Shown piece after piece: positions 38,937 to 49,082 of a stretch of 64,000 nt of DNA. Both the position numbers and the translations under genes were made by a program. The first letter of the stretch is position 1. Every line of letters begins with the position of its first letter. The stretch comes from Trichomonas vaginalis G3 (taxonomy: Eukaryota > Parabasalia > Trichomonadida > Trichomonadidae), in assembly GCF_026262505.1 (NCBI RefSeq), contig NC_067203.1:8618001-8682000 (forward strand), written 5' to 3'. Below the pieces are notes generated by a model. That model was given only the letters and a program-made list of their open reading frames with translations. It was not told where the DNA came from and made no database searches.

Positions 38937-39809
38937 GTCATCATGAATGAATAAAGTTTAAGATATAATCTATGTGCCTGACCTTTTTGTTATTCAAAAT
39001 ATTATTGTTGTATGTGATTTCAGCATTTTCAAATGTTTATTATTTGATCAAGCGATTATTTAATCAAGAGATTTTTGTTTGAGGAATGAAAATTTTAGAA
39101 ATTTATATTTGATAAATGATTAATATTTTGATTTTTATTTATATATTCGAAGGCAAAATCAACAAAAACACATTATTTTAGGCTAAAAAGTGTCGATGTC
39201 AAAACCGTCTGGTCCGGCCTTTTCGAATGCAAGACGTAAAGCTCTTTGGAAAGTATTCCTACGACGACGTCGACTTCAGCCAGCTTGACCCAGCCCTCGT
39301 TGACTACATCTCAGTCCACGAGAAGCAGCATGTTATGGTTCCACACACAGCTGGTCGCTATGTTCACAAGCGCTTCCAGAAAGTTTCATGCCCACTTGTT
39401 GAGCGTCTTTGCAACCACCTCATGTCACGTGGCCGCAACACCGGCAAGAAGCTCCTTGCTATCCGCATTGTTGAGCACGCTTTTGATATCATTGCTCTCT
39501 CTACAGGCCAGAACCCAATTGTCACATTTGTCAAGGGTGTTCAGTACTGCGGTGCTCGCGAAGACTCCACACGTATTGGTGTTGGTGGTACAGTCCGTCG
39601 CCAAGCATGCGATGTCTCTCCACTCCGCCGCATTGATCAGGCTCTCTCCTTGATCACAGAAGGTGTTCGTAAGGCAGCCTTCCGCTCCTCCCGCAACATT
39701 GCCGAGTGCCTTGCCGACGAGCTCATTGCCGCCTCAAACAACGACCAGACATCATACGCCTGCCGCAAGAAAGACGAACTTGAGCGCATTGCCAAGTCCA
39801 ACCGTTAAA
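38937..39809 (+). repeat. left arm of 873-bp inverted RPS5 duplication
   Basis: Reverse complement of 40183-41055. It starts 290 bp before the RPS5 ATG and ends one base after its stop; beyond that only weak similarity persists for about 15 bp. Confidence 0.9.
39227..39808 (+). CDS. RPS5: 40S ribosomal protein S5 (uS7)
   Basis: 193 residues with the eukaryotic uS7 signature throughout: [93 protein letters not shown] and the C-terminus [14 protein letters not shown]...[18 protein letters not shown]. uS7 binds the 3' major domain of 18S rRNA near the exit site of the small subunit. The gene is much more GC-rich than its surroundings, with codon use typical of high expression. AAAAAGTGTC lies about 35 bp upstream. 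It faces an identical copy tail to tail across 373 bp. Confidence 0.97.
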   Translation: MQDVKLFGKYSYDDVDFSQLDPALVDYISVHEKQHVMVPHTAGRYVHKRFQKVSCPLVERLCNHLMSRGRNTGKKLLAIRIVEHAFDIIALSTGQNPIVTFVKGVQYCGAREDSTRIGVGGTVRRQACDVSPLRRIDQALSLITEGVRKAAFRSSRNIAECLADELIAASNNDQTSYACRKKDELERIAKSNR

Positions 39810-40182
39810 GTTTCTTTTTATATAAAATACATAAACTACAAAAATTTGATTTGTTCAAATTCTCGACGAATATATCCTTTAAATTTACAAACATCTTTCG
39901 AATTTCTCTTATGATAATATTTCTCAATTATTTAATAATTTTATGAAAAAAATCTTATTTAAGTTTATCTATCTATTTAGTTGAATAAGAGAAATAAGAA
40001 ACTTATTATAGAATGAGATATCATATTTTTGTATCATTGTGAAAGAATCCAATATCAATCAATTTAAATTCAGTATTTGAGAAAACACTATTGATGGTAA
40101 CGAGGTTGATATACATTAAAATAGAAGGAAAAAGTACAAAAACGTTTAATATAAATAAATTTATAAATATATAAAAAGCAAT
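39810..40182. other. spacer between convergent RPS5 copies
   Basis: AT-rich 373 bp acting as the loop of the inverted duplication; shared 3' region of both genes; no gene. Confidence 0.6.
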
Positions 40183-41055
40183 TTTAACGGTTGGACTTGG
40201 CAATGCGCTCAAGTTCGTCTTTCTTGCGGCAGGCGTATGATGTCTGGTCGTTGTTTGAGGCGGCAATGAGCTCGTCGGCAAGGCACTCGGCAATGTTGCG
40301 GGAGGAGCGGAAGGCTGCCTTACGAACACCTTCTGTGATCAAGGAGAGAGCCTGATCAATGCGGCGGAGTGGAGAGACATCGCATGCTTGGCGACGGACT
40401 GTACCACCAACACCAATACGTGTGGAGTCTTCGCGAGCACCGCAGTACTGAACACCCTTGACAAATGTGACAATTGGGTTCTGGCCTGTAGAGAGAGCAA
40501 TGATATCAAAAGCGTGCTCAACAATGCGGATAGCAAGGAGCTTCTTGCCGGTGTTGCGGCCACGTGACATGAGGTGGTTGCAAAGACGCTCAACAAGTGG
40601 GCATGAAACTTTCTGGAAGCGCTTGTGAACATAGCGACCAGCTGTGTGTGGAACCATAACATGCTGCTTCTCGTGGACTGAGATGTAGTCAACGAGGGCT
40701 GGGTCAAGCTGGCTGAAGTCGACGTCGTCGTAGGAATACTTTCCAAAGAGCTTTACGTCTTGCATTCGAAAAGGCCGGACCAGACGGTTTTGACATCGAC
40801 ACTTTTTAGCCTAAAATAATGTGTTTTTGTTGATTTTGCCTTCGAATATATAAATAAAAATCAAAATATTAATCATTTATCAAATATAAATTTCTAAAAT
40901 TTTCATTCCTCAAACAAAAATCTCTTGATTAAATAATCGCTTGATCAAATAATAAACATTTGAAAATGCTGAAATCACATACAACAATAATATTTTGAAT
41001 AACAAAAAGGTCAGGCACATAGATTATATCTTAAACTTTATTCATTCATGATGAC
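40183..41055 (-). repeat. right arm of 873-bp inverted RPS5 duplication
   Basis: Mirror of 38937-39809, with the upstream flanks of the two copies matching to a sharp edge (gtcatcatgaatg). Confidence 0.9.
40184..40765 (-). CDS. RPS5: 40S ribosomal protein S5 (uS7), second copy
   Basis: Protein identical to the copy at 39227-39808, including the whole uS7 core and C-terminus, with the same 290-bp upstream region. Both copies are therefore likely expressed and kept identical by gene conversion or recent duplication. Only the 3' flanks differ. Confidence 0.97.
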   Translation of the reverse strand: MQDVKLFGKYSYDDVDFSQLDPALVDYISVHEKQHVMVPHTAGRYVHKRFQKVSCPLVERLCNHLMSRGRNTGKKLLAIRIVEHAFDIIALSTGQNPIVTFVKGVQYCGAREDSTRIGVGGTVRRQACDVSPLRRIDQALSLITEGVRKAAFRSSRNIAECLADELIAASNNDQTSYACRKKDELERIAKSNR

Positions 41056-41166
41056 CAAACTCTTGATATGTGCTTCTGCATTCGCTGATAGAAAAATCAT
41101 CTCAATAGCAATAAATCATCGCCTATAATGTAATACCAAAGGCATAGTTCAATATAAAATATAAAA

Positions 41167-43659
41167 ATGGCACTTTTTCATCTAAATTTCAAAGTTTTAT
41201 TGATGTTTTCTCCGGCGGGGGAGAAGCAGAAAAAGAAACTACCCGTAATAAAACGCTTCGCTCCCGTCCTATCAAGCCATATTGATCTTACACCTTCTGC
41301 AGCGCCAGTGTTAGAAGCATATATCGATGATAATTCCTCAGCTTCATCTAAAGGAAGTAAAAAGGCAATAGCACCGAAAAGCAAATTGTATGAACCGACG
41401 CTGGGCACTAGTGTTTCATTCGAATTGCTTCCACATTCACAAAATTATAATGATCGTCGAAAAAATCCGCCCGGTGATATGGTCAATGATTTAGAAATAC
41501 CGATTATTAGCATATCAAAATCTCATCCAATTACACCGAATACTTCTACAAAGTTTAAATTAACAGATTTTATAAAAAGTGCGCCCGACGGTGCCGCTCT
41601 TCTTATCCCTGATGGGATATATGAAGAAAATATCGTACTTAAGAAACGAATTAACTTAGTTTCCAATGGCAAAACGGAAATCCGATCTCAGCCAGGTAAA
41701 AATAAGAGTACTATTATAATAAAGGGACCAAATATATCATTATCAGGCATTACTATATCCTCAAATGATAATTCTGCCATTACTGTCGAATATGGATCAG
41801 TTTTAATTGAAAATTGCAAACTAATTTCCAACGAACAACCAAGTATTACAATTTTACCCGAAATGTATGCATCTATAGTCAATTGTGATATTACATCCAA
41901 GTCAATTGGCATCTTTAGTCAAGATGGAATCATAGAATCACAAAATACAACAATTCATGATACAACTGATGATGGAATACTCCTATCAGGAGCTTCCGTT
42001 GCAAAATTTAATAATTGCAGTATTCTAAATGGAGGAAAAAATGGAATTTCATCAAATAATTCTTCCAGATTTATAATTGATGGCTGCAAAATACAATCAT
42101 GTGCCTTACATGGCATAAACATCACTGCTGCATGCCTCTGCTCCATTATTATTCAAACTTCCATCACAGAATGCGGTCAATCTTGTATTTCTGCTTCTCT
42201 TCTATCAACTCCCAAAATTATAGGGTGTAAATTGGCAGATTGTTATGGTCCTGCTGTAATTCTTAACGACGGAGTTGGTTGTACAATGAGAAATAATTCA
42301 ATTGAGCATTGCGGAGGGATTGCGTCCGTAATCATCCAATGTAATGCTTCCCTGCATAGCTCAGGTGATAAATATTCTAAAACAGGCCCAATAGCGATCC
42401 TTGCTGCTGAAAATTCGAAAATTGAATTGAATCAAATAAATTTTTCGAATATAAAAGGGACCGCAATCTCATTATCGCATGCCACACAAGCTATAATTGA
42501 TGATTCATCATTCTCACATATCTCAAAATACGGAATAATCTCAAATCTTTCAGAAATTTCAAATTTGAATGTGAAATGTTCGAAATTCAAAGACTGCCAA
42601 ATTGGTCTTTGTTTTTTGGGATCAAAGCTGAATTCTAACGTGACGATAAGCTCCTGCAGCTTCAATTCATCGAGATTAAGTGGGATTCAGCTTCTTTGTT
42701 GCTCAGGAGAGGTAAAAATTGAAAAATGCAATATTAAGAAAAATCATGAGTGTGGGATCTTGTTGCAAGAGAGTACAAATGTCAATATATCAAATACTGA
42801 TATATCTGGTAACTTTTTTTCGGGTATTGAGTCCTCAAAATCAAATATAAAATTTGAGATAGGAAAAATATCTGGAAATGCTATGGGTGGATGCTGTCTT
42901 AGACATGGCAGCACCATGAATATGAAGAAAATCGAGTTCTTGAAGAATGGAGTCTCAAGTTTGTCACTTGAGTCGAAATCTTCTTCGATTGCTGAAGAAA
43001 CAATTTTCAAACAGACCAATGGCTATGCGTGTTCGATAGTTAGGCATAGCTTGTTAACTTTGAATGGCTGCCACGTTGAAAATCATAAAGATGTCGCTGT
43101 TCAAATAGAAGGTCGCAATTCAAAGCTTGTTTTTGATAACACGACTTTATCAGAGAATGGTATTGCTCTTATAGCTTCGGATTCTTCGCAAGTTACGATC
43201 AAAAACACTTTATTTGAAAATAATAATCTCCACGCAGAAGTAAGAGACAATGCATCGCTGAAAGCACAATTCACAAAATTTGCAGGTGCTAAAGGACCAC
43301 TTGGAATTCACTCAATCTCTGGATCTACAATTTATTTACAATCTTGCAGTTTGAACCAGAATATGGGTGTTGCTCTTGCATGTGCTTCTTCTGCAGCAAT
43401 AGTTACATCTGCTTTCATTTCAAATTCGATTTGCGGCTTTGTTTTGTATTCTCCACAAGCTTTGGTCGAAGTTGAAGGCGGAAGTATAGAGAAAAATGGA
43501 GAAGTAGGAGTATGCATCTACGATGGAACAATAAAGATGCAGAGAAGTGTTGTACAAGACCATCAATGCGCTGGAATCGTTGTTGCACAGAAGGCGAAAG
43601 CAATTATAGGAGAAATCCAATTTACAAACAATGGTCTGATGAATATAAATCGTGAATGA
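41167..43659 (+). CDS. right-handed parallel beta-helix (PbH1 repeat) protein
   Basis: 830 residues. The N-terminal 130 residues are polar and Ser/Pro-rich. From about residue 140 (DFIKSAPDGAALLIPDGIYEENIVLKKRINLVSNG, a typical start of periplasmic/F-box-type beta-helices) to the end there are over twenty coils of 20-25 residues of the type G-I-x-I-x-x-x-x-A-x-I-x-x-C-x-I. Such helices occur in FBXO11-like and CASH-domain proteins as well as carbohydrate-active enzymes. No F-box or catalytic triad is obvious here, so a binding role is likelier. The ATG at 41203 (MFSPAGEK) is an alternative start. Closest initiator-like word is TCAATA about 18 bp upstream. Confidence 0.8.
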   Translation: MALFHLNFKVLLMFSPAGEKQKKKLPVIKRFAPVLSSHIDLTPSAAPVLEAYIDDNSSASSKGSKKAIAPKSKLYEPTLGTSVSFELLPHSQNYNDRRKNPPGDMVNDLEIPIISISKSHPITPNTSTKFKLTDFIKSAPDGAALLIPDGIYEENIVLKKRINLVSNGKTEIRSQPGKNKSTIIIKGPNISLSGITISSNDNSAITVEYGSVLIENCKLISNEQPSITILPEMYASIVNCDITSKSIGIFSQDGIIESQNTTIHDTTDDGILLSGASVAKFNNCSILNGGKNGISSNNSSRFIIDGCKIQSCALHGINITAACLCSIIIQTSITECGQSCISASLLSTPKIIGCKLADCYGPAVILNDGVGCTMRNNSIEHCGGIASVIIQCNASLHSSGDKYSKTGPIAILAAENSKIELNQINFSNIKGTAISLSHATQAIIDDSSFSHISKYGIISNLSEISNLNVKCSKFKDCQIGLCFLGSKLNSNVTISSCSFNSSRLSGIQLLCCSGEVKIEKCNIKKNHECGILLQESTNVNISNTDISGNFFSGIESSKSNIKFEIGKISGNAMGGCCLRHGSTMNMKKIEFLKNGVSSLSLESKSSSIAEETIFKQTNGYACSIVRHSLLTLNGCHVENHKDVAVQIEGRNSKLVFDNTTLSENGIALIASDSSQVTIKNTLFENNNLHAEVRDNASLKAQFTKFAGAKGPLGIHSISGSTIYLQSCSLNQNMGVALACASSAAIVTSAFISNSICGFVLYSPQALVEVEGGSIEKNGEVGVCIYDGTIKMQRSVVQDHQCAGIVVAQKAKAIIGEIQFTNNGLMNINRE

Positions 43660-44062
43660 TTTTATTTTGTTTAATTTTTTATAATAAATTGTTTTGTATT
43701 CTGTTTTATTTTTACATATTTCATTTGCAAATAGTTTTTTTGCAATGATTATGTATATATTGGCTCTTTATTCCTTATAATTTAAGTTCTGATTTTTCTA
43801 AAATTTTTCTAAAATTTAAAAAATGATATTAAAAAATTACTTTTATGATTAATATTGATGAATTTATGTTATTTTTAATTTACAGATGAGGCATAAAATA
43901 TGCAAAAATATGTTTTCAACACAATTTAACTATGAAAACATAATTTTTTTAGTGATATTTAATTTTTCTTTGATTTTCATGATTGAAATGATTTTGCTTC
44001 TTTCATTCTATTATTATAATATCAGTTTTTAACAGGCATTTCTTTAGTATTCATTAAAATTC
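43660..44062. other. intergenic region
   Basis: Very AT-rich with no gene; it contains the initiator of the next gene at its right end. Confidence 0.5.
44051..44056 (+). promoter_or_regulatory. TCATTA initiator
   Basis: Full match to the trichomonad initiator TCA(C/T)T(A/T). Its central A is 10 bp before the ATG at 44063, an ideal spacing. Confidence 0.65.
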
Positions 44063-44896
44063 ATGTCGTTGCAAGAAGCAAATGGACGTCTTTTAGAAGC
44101 TCGAGCAAAGCAGAGAGAACTCAAAAGAAAAATCGCAGAGAAAAAACGCGAGAAAGAGACATATGACGAAAATACTTTGAAAAAGTTCCAAGCAATCAAA
44201 AATAATATTGCAAATGCAAAATTGAGTTCTAAAAATACAGTTCTTCAAAACCAAATGAATACCAAGATTACAGAACTTGCAAATTTAACTTCAACTTTAG
44301 ATCAACTTAATAAAAAATGTGAAAAACAAGAAATCGAAAATAGAAACAAATTAAACGCTTCTAAAGCAACTATACAGTATTACAAAGATAGTATTACAAA
44401 TGATCAATCAAATGCACAAAGTTATATCAATGAAATTGAACAATTAAAGCAAGATTGTTCAAAATTACAAAATGATATCGAAACAACAAATTCTAAAATA
44501 GAAATTGCACAAAATGAATACGAGGAGGCAAAAAATTCTTATGAACAGGCATATATTAAATTAGAAAAAAGAAAATACTCATTTAATGTTATTAAGAGCA
44601 TTATTGGAGCAAAAAAGGACTCTATTAAGAATCTAGAAGAAACAATGAGCCAAATTTCGCAAGAAAGCAGCTTAACTAATCGAGATAACAGACAAAAATT
44701 TGCAAATGCAGAAAAAAGACTTAAATTAATTCAAGAAGAAAAAACCTCAACAGAAAAAGATGTAAAAAATCTACAAAACCTTAGAGAAGATTTAGAAAAT
44801 GACTTACAGATTTCATCTTCTCAATTAAATAGAGTTTCATTGCTGTTATCGAATTATTTAGCCGAAATCAAAGCTTCTAGTAACATGGAACAATGA
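44063..44896 (+). CDS. long coiled-coil protein
   Basis: 277 residues, almost all coiled coil with Lys/Gln/Glu-rich heptads from about residue 5 to 265 (LLEARAKQRELKRKIAEKKREKE; NKKCEKQEIENRNKLNASKA; LKLIQEEKTSTEKDVKNLQNLREDLENDLQ). Short breaks near 85 and 180 divide it into three segments. It could be a kinetochore (Nuf2/Spc-type), cytoskeletal or flagellar coiled-coil protein; nothing decides between these. The TCATTA initiator 10 bp upstream supports the start. Confidence 0.7.
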   Translation: MSLQEANGRLLEARAKQRELKRKIAEKKREKETYDENTLKKFQAIKNNIANAKLSSKNTVLQNQMNTKITELANLTSTLDQLNKKCEKQEIENRNKLNASKATIQYYKDSITNDQSNAQSYINEIEQLKQDCSKLQNDIETTNSKIEIAQNEYEEAKNSYEQAYIKLEKRKYSFNVIKSIIGAKKDSIKNLEETMSQISQESSLTNRDNRQKFANAEKRLKLIQEEKTSTEKDVKNLQNLREDLENDLQISSSQLNRVSLLLSNYLAEIKASSNMEQ

Positions 44897-44989
44897 AATT
44901 TCTTGTTTTGAAATTTATTTCATAATAAAAAATTGTTTGTTATTATTAGTTAACCATGACTTCTTTTCAGTTCGAAATTCTGATTCGAG

Positions 44990-45560
44990 GAACGTAAATG
45001 AATGATATACACATAAGGCAAGGAGAAAAGATTTATCGCACCAAATGCTATCTGGTGCTCATAGATAATTAATACTTAAAACAAGATTCTAGGCGATTGT
45101 CAATTTTACTTTCAGAGTTCATTGCCAGCTCACCGAAACCGAAAGCAATCTTCAAGAAGGTAAATGCATTCATCGAGAAGAAATCACCTACTCTGAAAGA
45201 ATTCCTCGAAAATAGAGGCTACCTTTCAATTAATAGAACATACGCTAACCAATGATTAAAAGATTTCAATAATCAATTTTTTTGACTCCTAAGTTTTGTA
45301 TCCCAATATTCTAAAGTAAAAAGTTAATATTTTGGTTGGAAAAAAGTTATCAAAGATATTATATGAGATTAAGTCAGAATATGGTAAGCGCACGCTTAAT
45401 AAAGCAAAGATAGACTTTCAAAATTATACTAGAGAAAATAATGAAGAAATTAAAGTTCTTCAAGACTAACTCATTTTTCGAGAAGGAATCACTTGCTTTG
45501 AATAAGTTCCTTAAAAGTATGGACTATCTTTAAGCTGCATAACTTCGCAAATTATGATTC
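44990..45560 (+). pseudogene. decayed gene remnants (two related blocks)
   Basis: An open + frame at about 45107-45255 reads SEFIASSPKPKAIFKKV, NAFIEKKSPTLKEFLENRGY and then LSINRTYANQ before a stop. A second block near 45440-45531 reads KKLKFFKTNSFFEKESLALNKFLKSMDYL, similar in order (K-x-F-x-E-K-x-S-x-x-L-x-x-F-L). Neither has a proper start. They look like two remnants of one gene family unit; the family is not recognised. Confidence 0.35.
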
Positions 45561-45690
45561 TCTTGAAAGAATTTTTGAGAACATACATCAACAATCCGAT
45601 GGGGTAAACATTGTTAATATTGAGTTAACACTCATATATTTAAAAACAAAAATATTAAATTTCGAAACAAATTGTTTGTAATAAAATTTT

Positions 45691-46650
45691 TTATACAAAG
45701 ATGATTTGTGAAACGTCCTTGGCGGATGAAGTAGCAGCTGTTGAAGAAGTTTCATTGAAGATAGAATCGCTTAAAAGCTCGTTTATTTGTATTCTTTGGC
45801 TTGGTGGCGTAAGGCATTTCTTAATTAAATCGACAGCAGCCTGGTTTTTAACGAGGTTGAGTGATTCTGGTAATTTATATTCTGTTAATGCATCAAACAA
45901 CTCGATTGGTGTACGATATTCTGAATAAGCGGTCTCACGAGTCAAAAGCTCTAATAAACAAATACCAAGAGACCAAATATCATTGCACTGAGCAATGGTG
46001 CCTTTCAATCTCTCTGGAGCTGTATATGAATCAATATCAAGAGCTTGATTTGAAACCGAGCGAAGTGATAAAGTTGAAATAGGCAATGTTAGTTTGAGAT
46101 TTGATGGTGTGGAACGGAAATATACATTATTCAACGAAACTTCTCCATGTGTAATCTTCATTGGTGAATTATGTAAAGCTTGAACAGCTGTTGCTAAGGA
46201 TTTAAACCAACGAATGATCGTTTTATCTGATGGTGGAGCAACAAGCTGTCTGATGTGTGTTGCTAAAGAAGGAGAGTCTGCGGCTTCTGTAACAACAATA
46301 AATTGTGGTGGTTTTACGGTCTGTGAAACATCTAATATATTCATTAAGTATGGAGAGTTGATTTTCTTTGCTTCACATAACTGATAGAACGCTTTGGTTT
46401 GGTCTTCTTGGGTTAAATTATCATTTAAACATGTGTACCAGTATATTTGAACACAAAGTTCTGTGTCAAGACCAACACTACATACAATGTCATGCTGACT
46501 TGACCGAACTTGTGCGAGTTTTGTAAAACGCTGCTGCTTAGTTGAAGTTTCGGTCATTAGTTCAAAAAGTGACAATCCTAATTGTTCATTTGGAAAATTC
46601 GAGAGAAAATTCAATAGACTTTGTTGCCAACCTGGAATATTATTGCTCAT
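45691..46650 (-). CDS. protein pseudokinase
   Basis: 319 residues with a degenerate protein kinase fold. The usual VAIK lysine strand is CVQIYWYTC (no Lys), the catalytic HRD loop is THGEVSLNNVYF (His-Gly-Glu instead of His-Arg-Asp), and no DFG is visible where KLTLPISTL stands. Later structural motifs are kept: SYTAPERLKG (APE), DIWSLGICLLELLT (subdomain IX) and LIKKCLTPPSQRIQI (subdomain XI with the Arg). Pattern and the WNK/NRBP-like strand suggest a scaffold or allosteric regulator. The first 55 residues are a separate helical region. Phosphotransfer is unlikely. Confidence 0.85.
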   Translation of the reverse strand: MSNNIPGWQQSLLNFLSNFPNEQLGLSLFELMTETSTKQQRFTKLAQVRSSQHDIVCSVGLDTELCVQIYWYTCLNDNLTQEDQTKAFYQLCEAKKINSPYLMNILDVSQTVKPPQFIVVTEAADSPSLATHIRQLVAPPSDKTIIRWFKSLATAVQALHNSPMKITHGEVSLNNVYFRSTPSNLKLTLPISTLSLRSVSNQALDIDSYTAPERLKGTIAQCNDIWSLGICLLELLTRETAYSEYRTPIELFDALTEYKLPESLNLVKNQAAVDLIKKCLTPPSQRIQINELLSDSIFNETSSTAATSSAKDVSQIIFV

Positions 46651-47293
46651 TGGAGTATATAGCTATTTCAAAGCAAATTTCCTATTCTTTCTTTGACATA
46701 ACTTTCAATATTGCTTGATATTGATATTCAGTTAGAAAACTATTCAACATACACTAACAACTTTAAAATAAATTAATTGACACGCCTCAATGAAGAAATA
46801 TAAAGTTATCATTAACTGATCAAATAATTGCAAATAATATAATCTTGAAATAAGGGTTTACTAAACTATCAATTCCACACTTGGACATCCATATTTTTTA
46901 TAGGGTAAGAGTAAATGTTAAATCAAATTGGAAAAAGGATTTAAGGAAAGCATGTTCTTTTATTGATACTGACAATATGAAATGAATAATTTCGTTATCT
47001 GATAGTATAATAACGCTGGTATATATATTCTGCATTCATCTGATATTTCCATCAATAAATTTCTTTAATAAAGATATCTAAATAAGTTTATTTAAACTTA
47101 AATGTACCATATATCAAAGTGGTCACATTCTTTCTTCATGAATTGGAGTTTTATCTTTGTCAATCTAATTGACCTTATCAAACAATGAAAATATGATTAA
47201 ATCAAGCACTAGATTTTGCTTCCATAGATGGAAAAGTAATGAGTTTATTAATTTATAAATAAAATAAAGTAAAGTTTATTCGTATATTTAAAT
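46651..47293. other. intergenic region
   Basis: AT-rich 643 bp, no ORF, RNA or repeat recognised. Confidence 0.5.
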
Positions 47294-47791
47294 TTATTCT
47301 TCGACTTCGACTTGATAGTGAACTTTATCACGGGCAAGGATTGAATGAACAAAGAAGAGGGCTATAAGAACGATGCATAATGCAAGGTAAATTCCTGTGA
47401 ATGTAACATGTGTGTTATTGTCGTGGTTGTTTGGATTTTCGCCTTCAACAGAAACAACAAAGCTAACTTGGCCTTGTGTTGGGTTATAGACACCAAAATT
47501 AACTAAACCGAGATCAGAATCAACTTTATATGTTTTCTGATTTACCTTATCTGCTAATTTAATAAGTGCATCTGTTTTAGCATCTGGGCATTCAAGGCCT
47601 TTGCCAACATGAAGTTGTAATGAAGAGTTTGAGTAAAGACGGAATGTTAAAGTATCTTTGTTGAGGTTATGTGTTGTATAAAAGTATGTCCATTCGTTAG
47701 ATGTGGACTCTTCTCGAATACTGAATGTTAGAGCTTCTGCCGTTGGGCATTTAACATAAGAGGCAACGTTATGGATGAGTAATCCTAACAT
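47294..47791 (-). CDS. type I membrane protein, unknown
   Basis: 165 residues. A short hydrophobic N-terminus (MLGLLIHNVASYV) can act as a signal peptide. A roughly 110-residue extracellular or luminal domain follows with two Cys (KCPTAEAL; LECPDAKT), several glycosylation sites (SNSS, NNTH) and beta-type strands. It ends with a membrane span GIYLALCIVLIALFFVHSI and a short acidic cytosolic tail. Small, single-span and glycosylated proteins of this type could be ER or p24/GOLD-like cargo factors, but no signature proves it. GTCACC(T)TTTT lies 12-25 bp upstream on the coding strand. Confidence 0.6.
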   Translation of the reverse strand: MLGLLIHNVASYVKCPTAEALTFSIREESTSNEWTYFYTTHNLNKDTLTFRLYSNSSLQLHVGKGLECPDAKTDALIKLADKVNQKTYKVDSDLGLVNFGVYNPTQGQVSFVVSVEGENPNNHDNNTHVTFTGIYLALCIVLIALFFVHSILARDKVHYQVEVEE

Positions 47792-48370
47792 TTGACGATA
47801 ATTCCAAAAAAGGTGACAAAAATTTACATAGTGTCAGATGATTAAGATCAATAGACATGACCAATTTCAGAATCTAACAAATATATTACATCAATTTCAT
47901 ACAGATCAGACTGGCTTTGCCAACAAAATTCACATTTCTGAGTTGAGTGATCCATTAACTAAGCAAAAAACCATGTGAACTTTTACTCATATACTTTTGC
48001 TTTATAATTACAAGAGGATTTCTGAATTATTATCATTGATTAATTTTTCAATTTTATACCGTCTGAAATACAAGCTTGTTCACAAAGAATCATACTTTAA
48101 AACCATATTTGTCTTAGTTGCATAAGTGCGAAAGCATCATCTAAATAAATTTTCAAAATTTCCAAATCAAGCACAAAAATTATTAAAACATGATTGAAAT
48201 GTCTTCTATTTAAAATCAGATCATGCATGCAACAAAGAAAAAACAAATTCATATTAGATTCAAAACCAAATCATGCTTTCTGCATGTTACAACGAGATAT
48301 TGAGTTCATAAAGCCAAAAGGCACAAATTCTGATCACCGAACCTATAACCATTCTCGATCGGCAAACCCA
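47792..48370. other. intergenic region
   Basis: No supported gene; a short frame near 48194-48382 has no ATG start and runs into the adjacent non-autonomous element. Confidence 0.45.
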
Positions 48371-49029
48371 AATTTTAGCTAAAAGTGACAGGGGAAAAAA
48401 CGTTTAGTATTAAAAAAAAGACCGATGAGAGCTTCGTTCGAAATATAGAGGGAACTGAGAATGCGCAACCATTCTCAGGGAATATTGGATGCTATTCCCG
48501 TTCCCTCTGTATGGAAAATTGAGGTTTTCAAAGGGAGTTAAAATAATATCAAATTTATACTAATTTACTTCAAAATACAAAAGTATTTGACAGCTAAAAT
48601 TAGTTACTTTAGCAAGCCTATCAATACCCTTTTACGATTATTGCTACTTTTTCGAAATAAAATAAATTTATTATCAAAAACCTTTTTTTTCTTAGTAAAA
48701 ATAAACGAAATTTTTTACCTTATGAACTTTTGATGGAAATATGCAAATTTAAAATAATAAAGAAAGCCGCGAGCGAAGCGATCGGCTTAGTTCGAAGATT
48801 TTGATTCAAATCTTTGCTGATCTGTAATTCGCGGAAGCCGCGAGCGAATCGAGCGGCTTAGGTCTAAGATTTTGATTCAAATCTTTGCTTATATTCCTTA
48901 AATTCTTTATGAAACTCGCAACAGTTCCATAAAAAATTTTAAATTCTAAACTGTCGAAATTACCGATCGGTAATCACACCCTTCACGGGTGTGTCACTTT
49001 TTACATGCGTGTCACTTTTAGCTAAAATT
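48371..49029. mobile_element. 0.66-kb non-autonomous inverted-repeat element
   Basis: The 20-bp ends aattttagctaaaagtgaca (48371-48390) and their exact reverse complement (49010-49029) bound 659 bp without coding capacity. Because ttttagctaaaa is itself a palindrome, it could instead be a duplicated target around ends reading GTGACA...TGTCAC. The interior has two 71-bp repeats with a GC-rich palindrome, the palindrome attaccgatcggtaat and the hairpin cacaccc-ttcac-gggtgtg. It abuts the promoter of the PAP2-like gene. Confidence 0.65.
48764..48859 (+). repeat. 71-bp repeat with GC-rich hairpin, two copies
   Basis: Copies starting at 48764 and 48835 each open with AAGCCGCGAGCGAA-CG-CGGCTT-type palindromes and continue with gattttgattcaaatctttgct. 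The second copy runs past the coordinates given. The GC-rich core stands out in a 30% GC background. Confidence 0.75.
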
Positions 49030-49082
49030 ACCCCTACTCATTCTCGATCATTGTTAGATTGTGCCACTTTTATTTCCAAGTT

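Noticed and set aside
39246-39653. Ser/Thr-rich out-of-frame ORF inside RPS5 and its mirror at 40339-40746
   Set aside because: Alternative frame of a GC-rich gene; the uS7 frame is clearly the coding one.
48194-48382. 62-codon frame before the non-autonomous element
   Set aside because: No ATG start, and it ends inside the element's terminal repeat.
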